This document shows, piece by piece, positions 50,512 through 60,267 of a stretch of 64,000 nucleotides of DNA. Location of the stretch: the NCBI RefSeq assembly GCF_028649655.1, contig NZ_JAQSLN010000003.1, positions 496,001 through 560,000 on the forward strand, read 5' to 3'. The DNA comes from Halobacteriovorax sp. GB3. GTDB taxonomy: Bacteria > Bdellovibrionota > Bacteriovoracia > Bacteriovoracales > Bacteriovoracaceae. Within the stretch, counting starts at the first letter, position 1; the number at the start of each line of letters is the position of its first letter. A model generated the notes under the pieces. That model had not been told where the DNA came from. It made no database searches and was given only the letters and a program-made list of their open reading frames with translations. Both the position numbers and the translations under genes were made by a program.

Positions 50512-52463
50512 GCGGCCTTCTTCTCTTCGCTTAAAGAAGCTGGAGAAGAATCACCTTCTAGAGAATCCAGAACCTTATTAGACATAAGAAGCTTCTTTCT
50601 TAAAGCCTCTCTAGAAATTCCCATCTCTTTTGCTGCTTTAGATTTATTTCCGTTATTTCTCTTAATCTCAGCAAGAATCATCTCTCTTTCAACAAGAGCA
50701 ATTCTATCTTTAAGTGAAATGCTGAAATCACTAACAAAAGGAATTGATCCAAACATTCTCTGCTTGTGATTAAAGTCAAGAAGAGGTGTCGTTGTATTTT
50801 CAAGGGCAACTTCTGTAATAACGTGAGATCTTGGATTATAAAGAACAGCTCTTTCAATACAAGTCTTCAGCTCTTTAACATTCGCTGGCCAATCGTAGTC
50901 TTTCATCTTTTGCATTGCTTTTGGTGAAAAGCTTTTTAAAAGGAGACCTTGTTTTTTACATTCGATCTTTAAGAAATACTCAGTAAGAAGTTCTAGATCA
51001 TCGATCCTTCTTCTTAAAGGCTCTATTGCAATATATGCACTTGATAAGAATTCATAAAACTCTCTATCAAAAGACCCCTCATCAACAAGCTTCCCAAGAT
51101 CTTTTGAACTTGTTGCTATAATACGAGCATCTATATTGATTCTTGATTCAGGAATTCCTCTCTTCTTAATAATCTCATGAAGCTTTCTTTGCTGCTCGAG
51201 ACTTAACTGGCTAACTTCATGCAGAAGAACTGTACCACCTTGATTAGAAGTAAGAACACACTCTTGTTCTCCTGGCCCCCAAAGTTTCTTTTCTAAATGG
51301 GCCACATCTTTATCTTCACAGTGAATGGTATCAAAAGAATGTAATCCTCTTGATCCTTCGTGGTGAAGAATCTTTGCATAAAGTGTTTTACCGACACCTT
51401 TTTCACCATGAATAAGAACTGGCTCATCAAGGTCTTTAATTTTAATAATTGAATTTCTAAGACTTCCCACGTGAGGATGCTTACCAATAAGCGCGAATTT
51501 TCTATCAAACGGTTGAGAGAATCTTCTTAACTGTGAAGTCTCACTAATTGGATTGAAACCATGAAATACCGAAGAGAAAACAAGGGCAAGAACCTTCATT
51601 GTCTTTTCATCTTCAATGGTAAAACGATCTTGGTTTCTCTTATTGATAACTTCAATAACACCAATGATCTTATCTTCTCTATTGTGAATTGGATGGCAGA
51701 TAATTGACTTCGTTTGAAATTCGAGCATTTTATCAAAACACTCATTAAATCGTGAACTATCATTTTGCACATCAATATTAAGGGCCACGCCTGTTGTAAA
51801 AACAGAACCAGCAATACCTAGTCTATAATCAAATTTCAACTGGTCCTTATCACAGCCAAGAGCTGCAATGGCCTCTAATTCATTATTCTCAGGATTGATC
51901 AGAAAAATTGAAGATCTTTGAGCGTTCATGATACGAACAACCTCTTCTAGCATATTATCAAGAAAGCCTTCTTTATCACCAAAATGAGTAATGTCCTTAA
52001 ATAGAGAGAGCAGCAGCGAGAACATTTCAAAGCCTTCACTTGCCTTGGTATAACGCTCTTTTAACGCTGAATCGATAAGACATTCTTTCAAGCGCTCACT
52101 TGAAAAGCTTAGAATATATTGTTCTAAAAATTTATGAATCTTTTTCTCTTCATCAATTTCTACACCATAGATAATTTCTTCATCTTCAATTGTATTAGAA
52201 AAAGCACGAACAACCTGCCCTGTTAGGTCTAGGTGATACTTCTTAAATTGAAGTGAGATTGTAAGAGGCGTACCAACTGAGATTCTCTCTTTCGTTGAGA
52301 ATCCAAGTCCTGTCACTGAGATATCTTGTAACTTTCCGTCCTCTATATAAACATCATTTCCTAATTCATCTTCCTTTTGAATCAAAAAGCGCAGATCATC
52401 TGCCTCTTCAACTGGAATTCTAAATGACTGGTAAAATTTAAACTCTTGAAAACTTGCGAGCAT
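50508..52463 (-). CDS. PilZ-GAF-AAA+-Fis regulator lacking sigma-54 contact loop
   Basis: A 651-residue NtrC-like protein. Residues about 10-115 resemble PilZ (FRIPVEEADDLRFLI, DISVTGLGFS), which in other proteins binds c-di-GMP. A GAF domain spans about 160-305 (RSSIFLINPENNELEAIAALG). The AAA+ part has Walker A GEKGVGKT, but the loop that should hold GAFTGA reads KLWGPGEQECVLTSN, and Walker B is GGTVLLHEV with His where Asp is normal. The Arg-finger region and the C-terminal Fis helix-turn-helix (NNGNKSKAAKEMGISREALRKKL) remain. It probably regulates without activating sigma-54. Confidence 0.9.
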   Translation of the reverse strand: MLASFQEFKFYQSFRIPVEEADDLRFLIQKEDELGNDVYIEDGKLQDISVTGLGFSTKERISVGTPLTISLQFKKYHLDLTGQVVRAFSNTIEDEEIIYGVEIDEEKKIHKFLEQYILSFSSERLKECLIDSALKERYTKASEGFEMFSLLLSLFKDITHFGDKEGFLDNMLEEVVRIMNAQRSSIFLINPENNELEAIAALGCDKDQLKFDYRLGIAGSVFTTGVALNIDVQNDSSRFNECFDKMLEFQTKSIICHPIHNREDKIIGVIEVINKRNQDRFTIEDEKTMKVLALVFSSVFHGFNPISETSQLRRFSQPFDRKFALIGKHPHVGSLRNSIIKIKDLDEPVLIHGEKGVGKTLYAKILHHEGSRGLHSFDTIHCEDKDVAHLEKKLWGPGEQECVLTSNQGGTVLLHEVSQLSLEQQRKLHEIIKKRGIPESRINIDARIIATSSKDLGKLVDEGSFDREFYEFLSSAYIAIEPLRRRIDDLELLTEYFLKIECKKQGLLLKSFSPKAMQKMKDYDWPANVKELKTCIERAVLYNPRSHVITEVALENTTTPLLDFNHKQRMFGSIPFVSDFSISLKDRIALVEREMILAEIKRNNGNKSKAAKEMGISREALRKKLLMSNKVLDSLEGDSSPASLSEEKKAA

Positions 52464-52518
52464 AACTCACTCCTAAAGATTGATGGCCTTTCCTCTTAGA
52501 CATTTCGGTTGAGAGAGA

Positions 52519-52538
52519 GCAAAACTTAAGCGTTTTGC
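52519..52538. repeat. Inverted repeat before the AAA+ regulator gene
   Basis: Perfect seven-base arms GCAAAAC / GTTTTGC with a TTAAGC spacer, 56 bases before the regulator start. It is a possible own binding site for the Fis-type domain. Confidence 0.4.
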
Positions 52539-52653
52539 CTTAAAAATGAGGCAAGAAGACTAAACAAAAGATTGTGAATGGCAAATGAATGAACTTTCAA
52601 CGACTTGCGACACGGCCCTGAGATATTTTTTTTTCCTTAAATTCTTTTTTCTT

Positions 52654-52682
52654 TTGGTGATTATTCAAAAAATGTGTATAAA
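52654..52682 (+). promoter_or_regulatory. Promoter of speD
   Basis: TTGGTG, a 17-base spacer and TATAAA on the plus strand, about 38 bases before the speD start codon. The -10 matches five of six. Confidence 0.6.
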
Positions 52683-52720
52683 ACTTCATTACTTATCATT
52701 ATTTTTTCGGGAGATGGGCC

Positions 52721-53659
52721 TTGTTATTTGAAGGATCTGAAAAGAAGTGCGAACTCATTGTTGATAGTTCAAAAATCAATTTGAGAGAACTAGACAAAGA
52801 ATTCTGGAAAGAGCTCGTTGCTAAGTGCAACGCAACTATATTATCAACGATTTCTAATGAACACTGTGATGCTTATCTTTTAAGTGAATCATCTCTCTTT
52901 GTATGGAAAGATCATTTTCTTCTCATCACTTGTGGTCAAACGACATTGATTGATTCGATTGTTTTCTTCCTAGAAACCCATGGCCAAGAAGCCGTAAGAC
53001 AATTGATCTTCCAAAGAAAGAATGAGTACTTCTCTTATCTTCAGCCGACAACATTTTTCGATGACGTAAAGAAACTTAAAAAAACAATTGATGGTGAAGC
53101 TTACCGCTTTGGAAAAATTGATGGACACCACAATTACCTATTCCACATTAATAAGGAATACAAACCAACAAACTTGGATAAAACTTACGAATTGCTGATG
53201 TATGATATTTGTCCAAAATGCATCGAAGTACTTACAAAAGAAAATCAGACGAAAGAAGTCTTAAGAGATTTTCTAGCACTTGATAAATTGATTCCTGGCT
53301 TTATTATTGATGACTTTGTCTTTGAACCATATGGATACTCTCTTAATGCGATTAAAGACGAGCACTACTTAACGATTCATATCACACCTCAAGAGTCGAG
53401 TTCATATATTAGTTTTGAAACGAATTTCGACCTTGTTGAAAAAATCAATATCCCACTTGAAGTCTTTAGACCGGGATCATTTGACCTCATTACATTTAAC
53501 TCGGATAATATTCCGCAACTGATAGCGCAAGTTCCAGATGCATATACTGATAAGAGAAAAGTCCAAGGAGAGCTTGGATGTGGATACACAGTAACGTTTT
53601 CTCACTTCTACAAACATGTACAAGAAACACTTGCCCCTTATAAACTTGAGGAGTTTTAA
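52721..53659 (+). CDS. speD: S-adenosylmethionine decarboxylase, eukaryotic type
   Basis: A 312-residue proenzyme of the eukaryotic AdoMet decarboxylase family, much longer than the short bacterial SpeD forms. FEGSEK (Glu4, Glu7), YLLSESSLFVW with the self-cleavage site Glu56-Ser57, LITCGQTT (Cys71), and YGYSLNAI ... TIHITPQESSSYISFETN (Ser207, His220) match the human enzyme. Cleavage makes the pyruvoyl group that decarboxylates AdoMet. The start is TTG 52721, as no ATG is in frame, with GGGAG upstream. speE follows two bases later. Confidence 0.92.
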   Translation: MLFEGSEKKCELIVDSSKINLRELDKEFWKELVAKCNATILSTISNEHCDAYLLSESSLFVWKDHFLLITCGQTTLIDSIVFFLETHGQEAVRQLIFQRKNEYFSYLQPTTFFDDVKKLKKTIDGEAYRFGKIDGHHNYLFHINKEYKPTNLDKTYELLMYDICPKCIEVLTKENQTKEVLRDFLALDKLIPGFIIDDFVFEPYGYSLNAIKDEHYLTIHITPQESSSYISFETNFDLVEKINIPLEVFRPGSFDLITFNSDNIPQLIAQVPDAYTDKRKVQGELGCGYTVTFSHFYKHVQETLAPYKLEEF

Positions 53660-53661
53660 TT

Positions 53662-54519
53662 ATGCACTCAAATCTATGGATTGAAGAAAAATTTAGAGAC
53701 TTTTATGGAATGAGATATAAAGTTGAAAACGTTCTTTTTTCTGGAAAGAGCGAATTTCAAACTGTTGATGTCGTAGAAACAAAAGGACATGGAAAAATGC
53801 TCCTAAACGACGGTCTTGTTATGGTTACAGAGAGAGATGAGTTTGTTTATCACGACATGATAGCTCACGTACCTCTTTTTGTTCACCCTAATCCGAAAAA
53901 AGTTCTCGTCATCGGTGGTGGTGACGGTGGAACGGCCAGAGAAGTTATTCGTCATGAAAGTGTTGAAAAATGCGTCATGGTTGAAATAGACAAAATGGTT
54001 GTTGATGCTTGTCTTGAGCACATTCCTCTTACGAGTGAAAAACTAAGTGATCCAAGAATTGAGCTTCGAATTGAAGATGGTATAAAATACGTTAAAGAAA
54101 CGACTGAGAAATTTGATGTTATTCTCGTTGACTCTACTGATCCAATTGGACCAGCTCAACCACTCTTCAATGAGAGCTTTTACCAAGATATTTATAACTG
54201 TCTAACAGACAACGGTATTGTTGTTTCACAGGGTGAATCTCCTTGGTATGAGCAAACAATGCAAAAGAAACTTGTATCAATTAAAAACAAGCTATTTGAA
54301 AAGACATTCATTTATAACTTCGTAAACCTAACCTATCCAGGTTCATTTTGGAGTTTTACTTTTGCAACAAAAGGTCTTCACCCAATAGAAGACTTTGATG
54401 CTAAAAGAGTGGCCGCGAGCGGTCTAGAATTTAAGTATTACAATGAGCAAATTCACAGTGGAGCATTTGCACTGCCTACATTTCAAAAGAAAGAGCTCGA
54501 AGGTCTTATTCAAAACTAG
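53662..54519 (+). CDS. speE: Spermidine synthase
   Basis: A 285-residue aminopropyltransferase that joins putrescine and decarboxylated AdoMet. The AdoMet-binding motif is VIGGGDGGTAREVIRH, with VEIDKMVVDACLEH and the catalytic DSTDPIGPAQPLF. Its start lies two bases behind speD, and the EVE-domain gene follows nine bases later, so the three genes are one transcript. Confidence 0.96.
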   Translation: MHSNLWIEEKFRDFYGMRYKVENVLFSGKSEFQTVDVVETKGHGKMLLNDGLVMVTERDEFVYHDMIAHVPLFVHPNPKKVLVIGGGDGGTAREVIRHESVEKCVMVEIDKMVVDACLEHIPLTSEKLSDPRIELRIEDGIKYVKETTEKFDVILVDSTDPIGPAQPLFNESFYQDIYNCLTDNGIVVSQGESPWYEQTMQKKLVSIKNKLFEKTFIYNFVNLTYPGSFWSFTFATKGLHPIEDFDAKRVAASGLEFKYYNEQIHSGAFALPTFQKKELEGLIQN

Positions 54520-54528
54520 GAAATTCTT

Positions 54529-54987
54529 ATGAACTACTGGCTAATGAAAAGTGAACCAGATACTTTTTCAATTGATGATTTAAAACAACGTCCAAAGAGT
54601 ACAGAACACTGGGATGGGGTGAGAAATTATCAGGCCAGAAACTTTATGAGAGATGAGATGAAAAAGGGAGATCTTGTTCTCTTCTATCACTCTAGCTGCA
54701 AGGTTCCAGGAGTCGCTGGAATAGCAAAGATAGTTAAAGAAGCCTACCCTGATCATACGGCCTTTGATAAAAATTCAAATTACTACGATCCTAAATCAAG
54801 CGAGGAAAATCCTCGCTGGTTTATGGTCGATGTAAAATTTGAAAAGAAATTCAAAAAAGTAGTGACTCTAAAAGAACTTAAAACATTCGAAGAGTTAAAA
54901 GAAATGAAACTCTTACAAAAAGGCTCTCGTTTATCAATCATGCCTGTAACAAAAGAAGAATTCGACTTTATTCAAGGTCTCTCTTAA
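54529..54987 (+). CDS. EVE-domain protein (thymocyte nuclear protein 1-like)
   Basis: A 152-residue protein consisting of one EVE domain. MKSEPDTFSIDDL, HWDGVRNYQARNFMR and GDLVLFYHSSCKVPGVAGIAKI are diagnostic. EVE domains bind modified bases in nucleic acids and are related to PUA and YTH; in bacteria they may bind modified tRNA or DNA. It shares its transcript with speD and speE, a link I cannot explain. Confidence 0.94.
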   Translation: MNYWLMKSEPDTFSIDDLKQRPKSTEHWDGVRNYQARNFMRDEMKKGDLVLFYHSSCKVPGVAGIAKIVKEAYPDHTAFDKNSNYYDPKSSEENPRWFMVDVKFEKKFKKVVTLKELKTFEELKEMKLLQKGSRLSIMPVTKEEFDFIQGLS

Positions 54988-54990
54988 CTT

Positions 54991-55218
54991 TCAATAAAAA
55001 ATTCTCAATTTGAAATTTTGTAGAAACGCCTGACCTTTTGGTGAATAAGTGAAGGCAAGTAAAAGAAAAAAGACGGAAAGAGTAAAGGCTAAAAAGCCAA
55101 GAAAAAAAAGTCCAAAAGTCCCAACGCGGGCCTTAAATGTTTGATCATAATAAGCATGTAATGAATGCTTAGATGACTTTTTATTTCCTTGTGATGAATA
55201 ATCGTGGGCAAAACTCAT
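54991..55218 (-). CDS. Small membrane protein, 75 residues
   Basis: A short protein with a polar N-terminal half (HDYSSQGNKKSSKHSL) and one or two hydrophobic segments (GTFGLFFLGFLAFTLSVFFLLLAF in shape). The ATG is preceded by GGAGGAG, so the gene is real. It ends three bases from the convergent EVE gene. No family recognised. Confidence 0.72.
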   Translation of the reverse strand: MSFAHDYSSQGNKKSSKHSLHAYYDQTFKARVGTFGLFFLGFLAFTLSVFFLLLAFTYSPKGQAFLQNFKLRIFY

Positions 55219-55279
55219 AACTCCTCCACCTTAATTATCGTCATTCCAGACGAGAACCTTAGATGGAGGAGATAAGTAT

Positions 55280-57211
55280 TTATTTTTTGTTATCTGAAGT
55301 CTTTAAATAGGTATAACCAGCGAGACAATCCTCATAGAAGTCTATCAGGCGAACACCTTCTCTAGGATTGATACTGCCACGAACAACTTCCTTATCAATG
55401 GCCTTTTTCACAGTGAAGGCCATAAATTGTGGATTGTACTGCATTGTCGAAAGTACAAGCTCTGCAGAAGAGCCCTTGATAACTTCTTCAATATAGAACT
55501 TCTTTGGGTCCTCTTCGTGCGAGTACACGTGAACTTCATTTAGACGACCAAATAAGTTATGCATATCACCCATAACATCCTGATAAGCACCCGTTAAAAA
55601 GATACCTAAGTAATAAGGCTCATCACTTTTAAGCTTATGTATCGGGATCGTTTTTCTCTCACCCTCAAGGTCGATAAACTTATCAATTTTCCCATCACTG
55701 TCACAAGTGATATCAACTAAAGAAGCGTTCTTCGTCGGCTTCTCATCTAGGCGAGAAATCGGACAAATTGGCAATAACTGATCAATGGCCCAACTATCAG
55801 CGGCCGATTGAAAGACTGAGAAATTACAAAGATATTGGGCCGATAAAAGCTCATCTAATCCCTGTAAGTCTTCAGGAACAAATTCCTGATCATCGAGCTT
55901 ATCATTGATCTTTTTAAGAACTCTCCAATAGAGAGTCTCACTCTTGGCCCTTTCTTCCAATGTAATAACACCGAGCTTGAAACCGTTATTCACATCATCT
56001 TTAATCTGAATAGCATCATTATAAGCCTCTTGAAGAGAAGAGAGTTGATCAATATTCTCTTCAAGATCACGCATATTCGTAACCAAAATATGCTCACCCG
56101 TAGTTCTCTTTGTATCGAGCGTTTCGGCCGTGTTATCAATCTCACCGACTACATTTGTGACAAGACATGAGTGATGCGCAGTAATGGCACGCCCACTTTC
56201 AGTTACAATATTTGGGTGTGGAACAGCTTCGATATCACAGATCTGTTTTAATCCGTAAACAATATCAGAAACGTATTCGACAATTGAATAGTTAGTCGAA
56301 GATTCATTAGTCGTTTTAGAACCATCATAATCAACACCAAGTCCTCCCCCAACATCGAAGTACTCGATTGGAACATTCATCTGGTGAAGTTTAGCATAAA
56401 TTCTACCACCTTCTTGGATCGCCTCTTTAATAGAGCGAATGTCTGTAATTTGTGATCCAATGTGAAAGTGAAAGAGTTTAATACAATGATCGAGACCTTC
56501 AGCTCTTAAAAATTGAATGGCCCTAAGGATTTCAGCAGTAGTTAGTCCAAACTTAGCGCGATCACCACTTGAACTCTCCCACTTACCTCTTCCTTTAACA
56601 GTCATCTTCGCACGAATTCCAATCATTGGTTCAACACCCATTTGGCGTGAAATCTCAACAAGTGGTTTTAATTCCGAGAATTTTTCGATAACAACGACAA
56701 CTTTCCTCTTTAACTTTCGTCCAATCATAGCAAGACGAAGATACTCTTCGTCTTTATAACCGTTGAGAACAGTAAGAGAGTTTTTATTATTATTGTAAGC
56801 GAGAACACTTAGTAGCTCTGGCTTCGAGCCTGCTTCAAGTCCATAATCAAATTTAGCACCGGCATCGACAATCTCCTCGACAACTTCGCGCATCTGATTA
56901 ACTTTAACAGGATAGACCCCAAGAAAACGCCCTTCGTAGTCGGCCTCTTCGATAACATCACGAAAGACCTTATTGATGTGCTTTACTTGTGAACGCAAAA
57001 TATCATGAAAACGAATAACAGTTGGAAACTGAACACCCATTGTTTTCATCTCTTCTATAACTTCTTTAATGGCAAAGCTCTGTGTAGCTTCCTTACCGTT
57101 TGGGTTAACTGTTAGGCATCCATCTTCACCGATACCAAAATATCCATTACCCCATTTTGAAACGTGATACGTTGCTTCAGCATCCTCTACTGACCACTTT
57201 GAATCACTCAT
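55280..57211 (-). CDS. speA: Biosynthetic arginine decarboxylase
   Basis: A 643-residue PLP enzyme that makes agmatine from arginine, the first step of the route to putrescine. The start is ATG 57211 (MSDSKWSVEDAEATYHV), with AGGAG five bases upstream. VYPVKVNQMREVVEEI (PLP Lys), HFHIGSQITDI, FDVGGGLGVDYDG and the C-terminal fold-III domain are present. It starts eight bases behind speB, so the two are co-transcribed. Confidence 0.96.
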   Translation of the reverse strand: MSDSKWSVEDAEATYHVSKWGNGYFGIGEDGCLTVNPNGKEATQSFAIKEVIEEMKTMGVQFPTVIRFHDILRSQVKHINKVFRDVIEEADYEGRFLGVYPVKVNQMREVVEEIVDAGAKFDYGLEAGSKPELLSVLAYNNNKNSLTVLNGYKDEEYLRLAMIGRKLKRKVVVVIEKFSELKPLVEISRQMGVEPMIGIRAKMTVKGRGKWESSSGDRAKFGLTTAEILRAIQFLRAEGLDHCIKLFHFHIGSQITDIRSIKEAIQEGGRIYAKLHQMNVPIEYFDVGGGLGVDYDGSKTTNESSTNYSIVEYVSDIVYGLKQICDIEAVPHPNIVTESGRAITAHHSCLVTNVVGEIDNTAETLDTKRTTGEHILVTNMRDLEENIDQLSSLQEAYNDAIQIKDDVNNGFKLGVITLEERAKSETLYWRVLKKINDKLDDQEFVPEDLQGLDELLSAQYLCNFSVFQSAADSWAIDQLLPICPISRLDEKPTKNASLVDITCDSDGKIDKFIDLEGERKTIPIHKLKSDEPYYLGIFLTGAYQDVMGDMHNLFGRLNEVHVYSHEEDPKKFYIEEVIKGSSAELVLSTMQYNPQFMAFTVKKAIDKEVVRGSINPREGVRLIDFYEDCLAGYTYLKTSDNKK

Positions 57212-57219
57212 AGTCACTC

Positions 57220-58137
57220 CTACTTATTGAGAATTAAAATTAATTCTCTTACTACCTTCGCAGCAAAAACGTCACTATTACCAGATTGATCAATTGAAGG
57301 AGATAGCTCAACAACATCACAACCTACAAAATTCTTGTTTCTTAAGATCTTAATCAATTTAATAAATGAATGAAAGTCCTCTCCTCCCGGTTCAGGTGTA
57401 CCTGTTCCAGGTAGAAAACTTGGATCAAAATAATCGAGATCAAGAGTCAAATAGACTGGTCGATCATCAGCAATTTTTTCAACACTTTCAATAAATTCAG
57501 CGCGAGAAGTCTTAATCGTTTTATTTTCACGCATCCACTCATATTCTTCTTTTGTTCCAGAGCGAATTCCATACTGAATCAACTCATGGCCTTCTTGAAA
57601 ATGGTCGAGTGATCTTCTTATAATTGAAGCATGTGAATAATGGTAACCTTCATAACCGTCACGAAGATCAGCGTGAGCATCTAAGTGAATAAGAACAAGA
57701 TCAGGATATTGCTTTAAGTAAGTCGCAATAGGAGCATAGGAAATTGAATGCTCTCCACCTAGAGTTAGAAGCTTTATTCCATCTTTTTTAAGATTAATAT
57801 CGTTGAAAACGTCGAAGAAGTAATCTGTTGCAGTTTGCCACATTTCTTTAGCATCTTCAGAATCTCCAAGCGGAAGGTTCCCAAGATCGTAAAAAGGTTT
57901 CCCTTCACTTGTATCCATATCGAGATAAGGAGAAAAACTTTCAATTCCATCACTGACATCTCTTAGCGCATCAGGACCTTCTTTTGTGCCCTTTCTAAAA
58001 CAAGCAGTTCCATCAAATTCAAAACCTAAAATATGAAGTGAATCACGATAGATTTCTTTCGCTTCAGTTGCAAAATCATAAACGGTAGAAGGGGTCTTAA
58101 AATCTTTTAGATCGCCCTTCACGATTTCTTTACTCAT
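57220..58137 (-). CDS. speB: Agmatinase (ureohydrolase family)
   Basis: A 305-residue metal-dependent ureohydrolase. GGEHSISYAP, HLDAHADLRDGYEG and LDLDYFDPSFLPGTGTPEPGG carry the Mn-binding residues. It converts agmatine to putrescine and urea. With speA on the same transcript and speD-speE opposite, the locus gives a complete route from arginine to spermidine. Length fits. Confidence 0.95.
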   Translation of the reverse strand: MSKEIVKGDLKDFKTPSTVYDFATEAKEIYRDSLHILGFEFDGTACFRKGTKEGPDALRDVSDGIESFSPYLDMDTSEGKPFYDLGNLPLGDSEDAKEMWQTATDYFFDVFNDINLKKDGIKLLTLGGEHSISYAPIATYLKQYPDLVLIHLDAHADLRDGYEGYHYSHASIIRRSLDHFQEGHELIQYGIRSGTKEEYEWMRENKTIKTSRAEFIESVEKIADDRPVYLTLDLDYFDPSFLPGTGTPEPGGEDFHSFIKLIKILRNKNFVGCDVVELSPSIDQSGNSDVFAAKVVRELILILNK

Positions 58138-58223
58138 AGAATTTTACCTCACAATTATTCCTACTAAGTAAGCGTAACCAAAGGCTTGGTCAACTAATTC
58201 CTAATGGCCAGATAATTTGTATC

Positions 58224-59363
58224 TTAATTAGCTTGCTGGTGGGTTTGCTCACCTTCCTCATGAGACTTTTCGAGGGCAACATTCACCTCTTTTTCATCTC
58301 TTAGGTCGTGTAATAGAGCATAGTGAATCGCTTTTTTAAAGCGCTCCCAATAAACTTTATGTTTACGGTTATCACTGCTTGGAAGCTCTAACGTATAAGT
58401 AGGAATTGAACGCTCATTACCAGCGTAATTTCCTAAACTTCCAGGGAAGAAAGGATAGTTCTTGATTCTATAACCCTTGGCCTCACGACTCATCTGTAAG
58501 AGCAGTTGAGTGGCCTTATGAGAGATTTTCACCCCCAACTCTTCCGGCCCATCATAATCAAGAATTGTTAAAGGCGCATGTACTGAGAGGATCTTATTTG
58601 GCCCATAGCGTTTGATGAGATTCACTTGAAAAAGTGTTTCAGGTTCACTAAGTGGTTTCTTCCCAGGGAAACGTCTCTTATCTTTACTGTAACGGTGTTT
58701 CCAAAGTCTAAGAGCGTCTTTACTCCAGTCTTTTGTTGGAAAGTTTCTATTGAGGTCGACTCCTCTCGCGTTAGTCCTTGTAGGTCTTCTAATGAAGAAT
58801 GAGTCAGGGCTTACAATAGGAGCAACAACGATAAGTTTATTTTTAAGCTCTTCCTGACCCGGCTCAATTCCGGCCTGAATGCGCTCAAGGTGGCGAATGA
58901 CATCAAAGCAGAATTTTATAGGAGTAATTTCATCACCATGAACTCCACACATAATCATCGTCATATCTTTTTTATTTTTCTTATGAGCGGCTTCATCCCC
59001 AAAGACAGTCCAAATAAGAGGATCACCTTTATAAGAATTTCTTACGTGATGCCAGTTATAATCTTCACAACGTGAAAGACCCCAACCCCAGTGAAGAAAC
59101 TTCTTATCAATTTTTCTACAGTAATCACGAACGGCCTTCGTATGTTTGATTTCTTTTTTTGGTAATTGATCCAAAGATGTAATCTTAGGCTTCGTAATCT
59201 CAAGATTTTTTTGTGCGCTGTCAGTGTGATCTACGAGTTCTTTCTTTTCATTTGAAGAAGTGGCGTTTTTATCACTTCCCATCCAACCTAGGGGATTTAA
59301 CTTGTTCACAGAACAAGAGCTCAAAAGAATTGAAAAGACTAATATAATTAAATGCTTCATCAT
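58224..59363 (-). CDS. M14-family zinc carboxypeptidase lipoprotein
   Basis: A 379-residue lipoprotein with lipobox LLSSC (Cys near 17). The M14 catalytic features are MCGVHGDEITPIK (zinc His and Glu), GVDLNRNFPT (Arg), ILSVHAPLTILD (His) and TYTLELP (catalytic Glu). The short form resembles MpaA, which removes diaminopimelate from murein tripeptides, so action on peptidoglycan peptides is likely. It stands alone. In a predator it may act on prey wall. Confidence 0.9.
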   Translation of the reverse strand: MMKHLIILVFSILLSSCSVNKLNPLGWMGSDKNATSSNEKKELVDHTDSAQKNLEITKPKITSLDQLPKKEIKHTKAVRDYCRKIDKKFLHWGWGLSRCEDYNWHHVRNSYKGDPLIWTVFGDEAAHKKNKKDMTMIMCGVHGDEITPIKFCFDVIRHLERIQAGIEPGQEELKNKLIVVAPIVSPDSFFIRRPTRTNARGVDLNRNFPTKDWSKDALRLWKHRYSKDKRRFPGKKPLSEPETLFQVNLIKRYGPNKILSVHAPLTILDYDGPEELGVKISHKATQLLLQMSREAKGYRIKNYPFFPGSLGNYAGNERSIPTYTLELPSSDNRKHKVYWERFKKAIHYALLHDLRDEKEVNVALEKSHEEGEQTHQQAN

Positions 59364-59427
59364 AAGTACCTATCAGTTTTAATCTTAACACATTATAATG
59401 ATTAAGAACCGAAACAAAAGAAGTTTT

Positions 59428-60267
59428 ATGCGAACACCAAAACTTTTGATCTTCACTGAAAACCCACTGCTATACAGCGTTAAAAGGCTTTGGACCGAAG
59501 CTCAATTTCTAAGTCTAAATATACAAAATGAAAACCCATTTAAGGACTTTTCCCATCAATCTCTTAATGATTGCGACATCATTCTCAATAGAATTAGTGG
59601 TATTCGTTATACAGACACTGATCTCGATCTTTGTGCCAGTAAATTGGCCTTCAATGACCCTCACAAGACCTTGGCCCTTCGCGACAAATCAAAGCAAGCA
59701 CGCTTCTTTACAGATAACTCCATCGCTCACCCACAAACTCAATCTCTTGATGATTTTATGCAATTGAGCTCACAAACGATCAAGGCCCCTTATATGGTAA
59801 AGCCACTAAGAGGAAATCAAGGACGAGGTATTTTATATATAGATGGAAATGAAAAACTAGAGGCCTTTTACAGGGAGAAAAAAGAGCAAAGTGATACGCG
59901 CTATATTGTTCAATCATTTGTTAAAAAGATCCGCGAGTGGAGAATTCTCTTCATTGGAACTGAATGCCTTGGTGCACTTGAAAAAACTGAACTCTCACTT
60001 ATTGCCAATGCTTCCAAAGTAAAATGTCAGTATAGAGAAGTTAGTGAATTACCAAAAGCACTGATTGAATTGTCCTTGATGACCCATGCTCAAAGTGGAC
60101 TCTTCTACAGTGGCATCGATATGATAGAAGATGAAAATCAAAATTTTATTGTCTTAGAAATCAATACGACGCCTGGATTTGAAGTTTTTGAAAAAGAATC
60201 AAAGCTTAATATTGCGAAAAACTTATTAGAGCAAATGCTCAAAGAGCGCCGCAGGAATCTTAGCTAG
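59428..60267 (+). CDS. ATP-grasp ligase, RimK-like
   Basis: About 279 residues from ATG 59428 (MRTPKLLIFTENP); the frame opens at 59398 but AGAAG before 59428 fits better. The ATP-grasp pattern is YMVKPLRGNQGRGI, IVQSFVKKIREWRILFIG and VLEINTTPGFEVFEK. RimK-type enzymes add glutamate or other amino acids to a protein or small molecule; the target is unknown. Its 3' end overlaps the phospholipase D gene by 42 bases. Confidence 0.85.
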   Translation: MRTPKLLIFTENPLLYSVKRLWTEAQFLSLNIQNENPFKDFSHQSLNDCDIILNRISGIRYTDTDLDLCASKLAFNDPHKTLALRDKSKQARFFTDNSIAHPQTQSLDDFMQLSSQTIKAPYMVKPLRGNQGRGILYIDGNEKLEAFYREKKEQSDTRYIVQSFVKKIREWRILFIGTECLGALEKTELSLIANASKVKCQYREVSELPKALIELSLMTHAQSGLFYSGIDMIEDENQNFIVLEINTTPGFEVFEKESKLNIAKNLLEQMLKERRRNLS

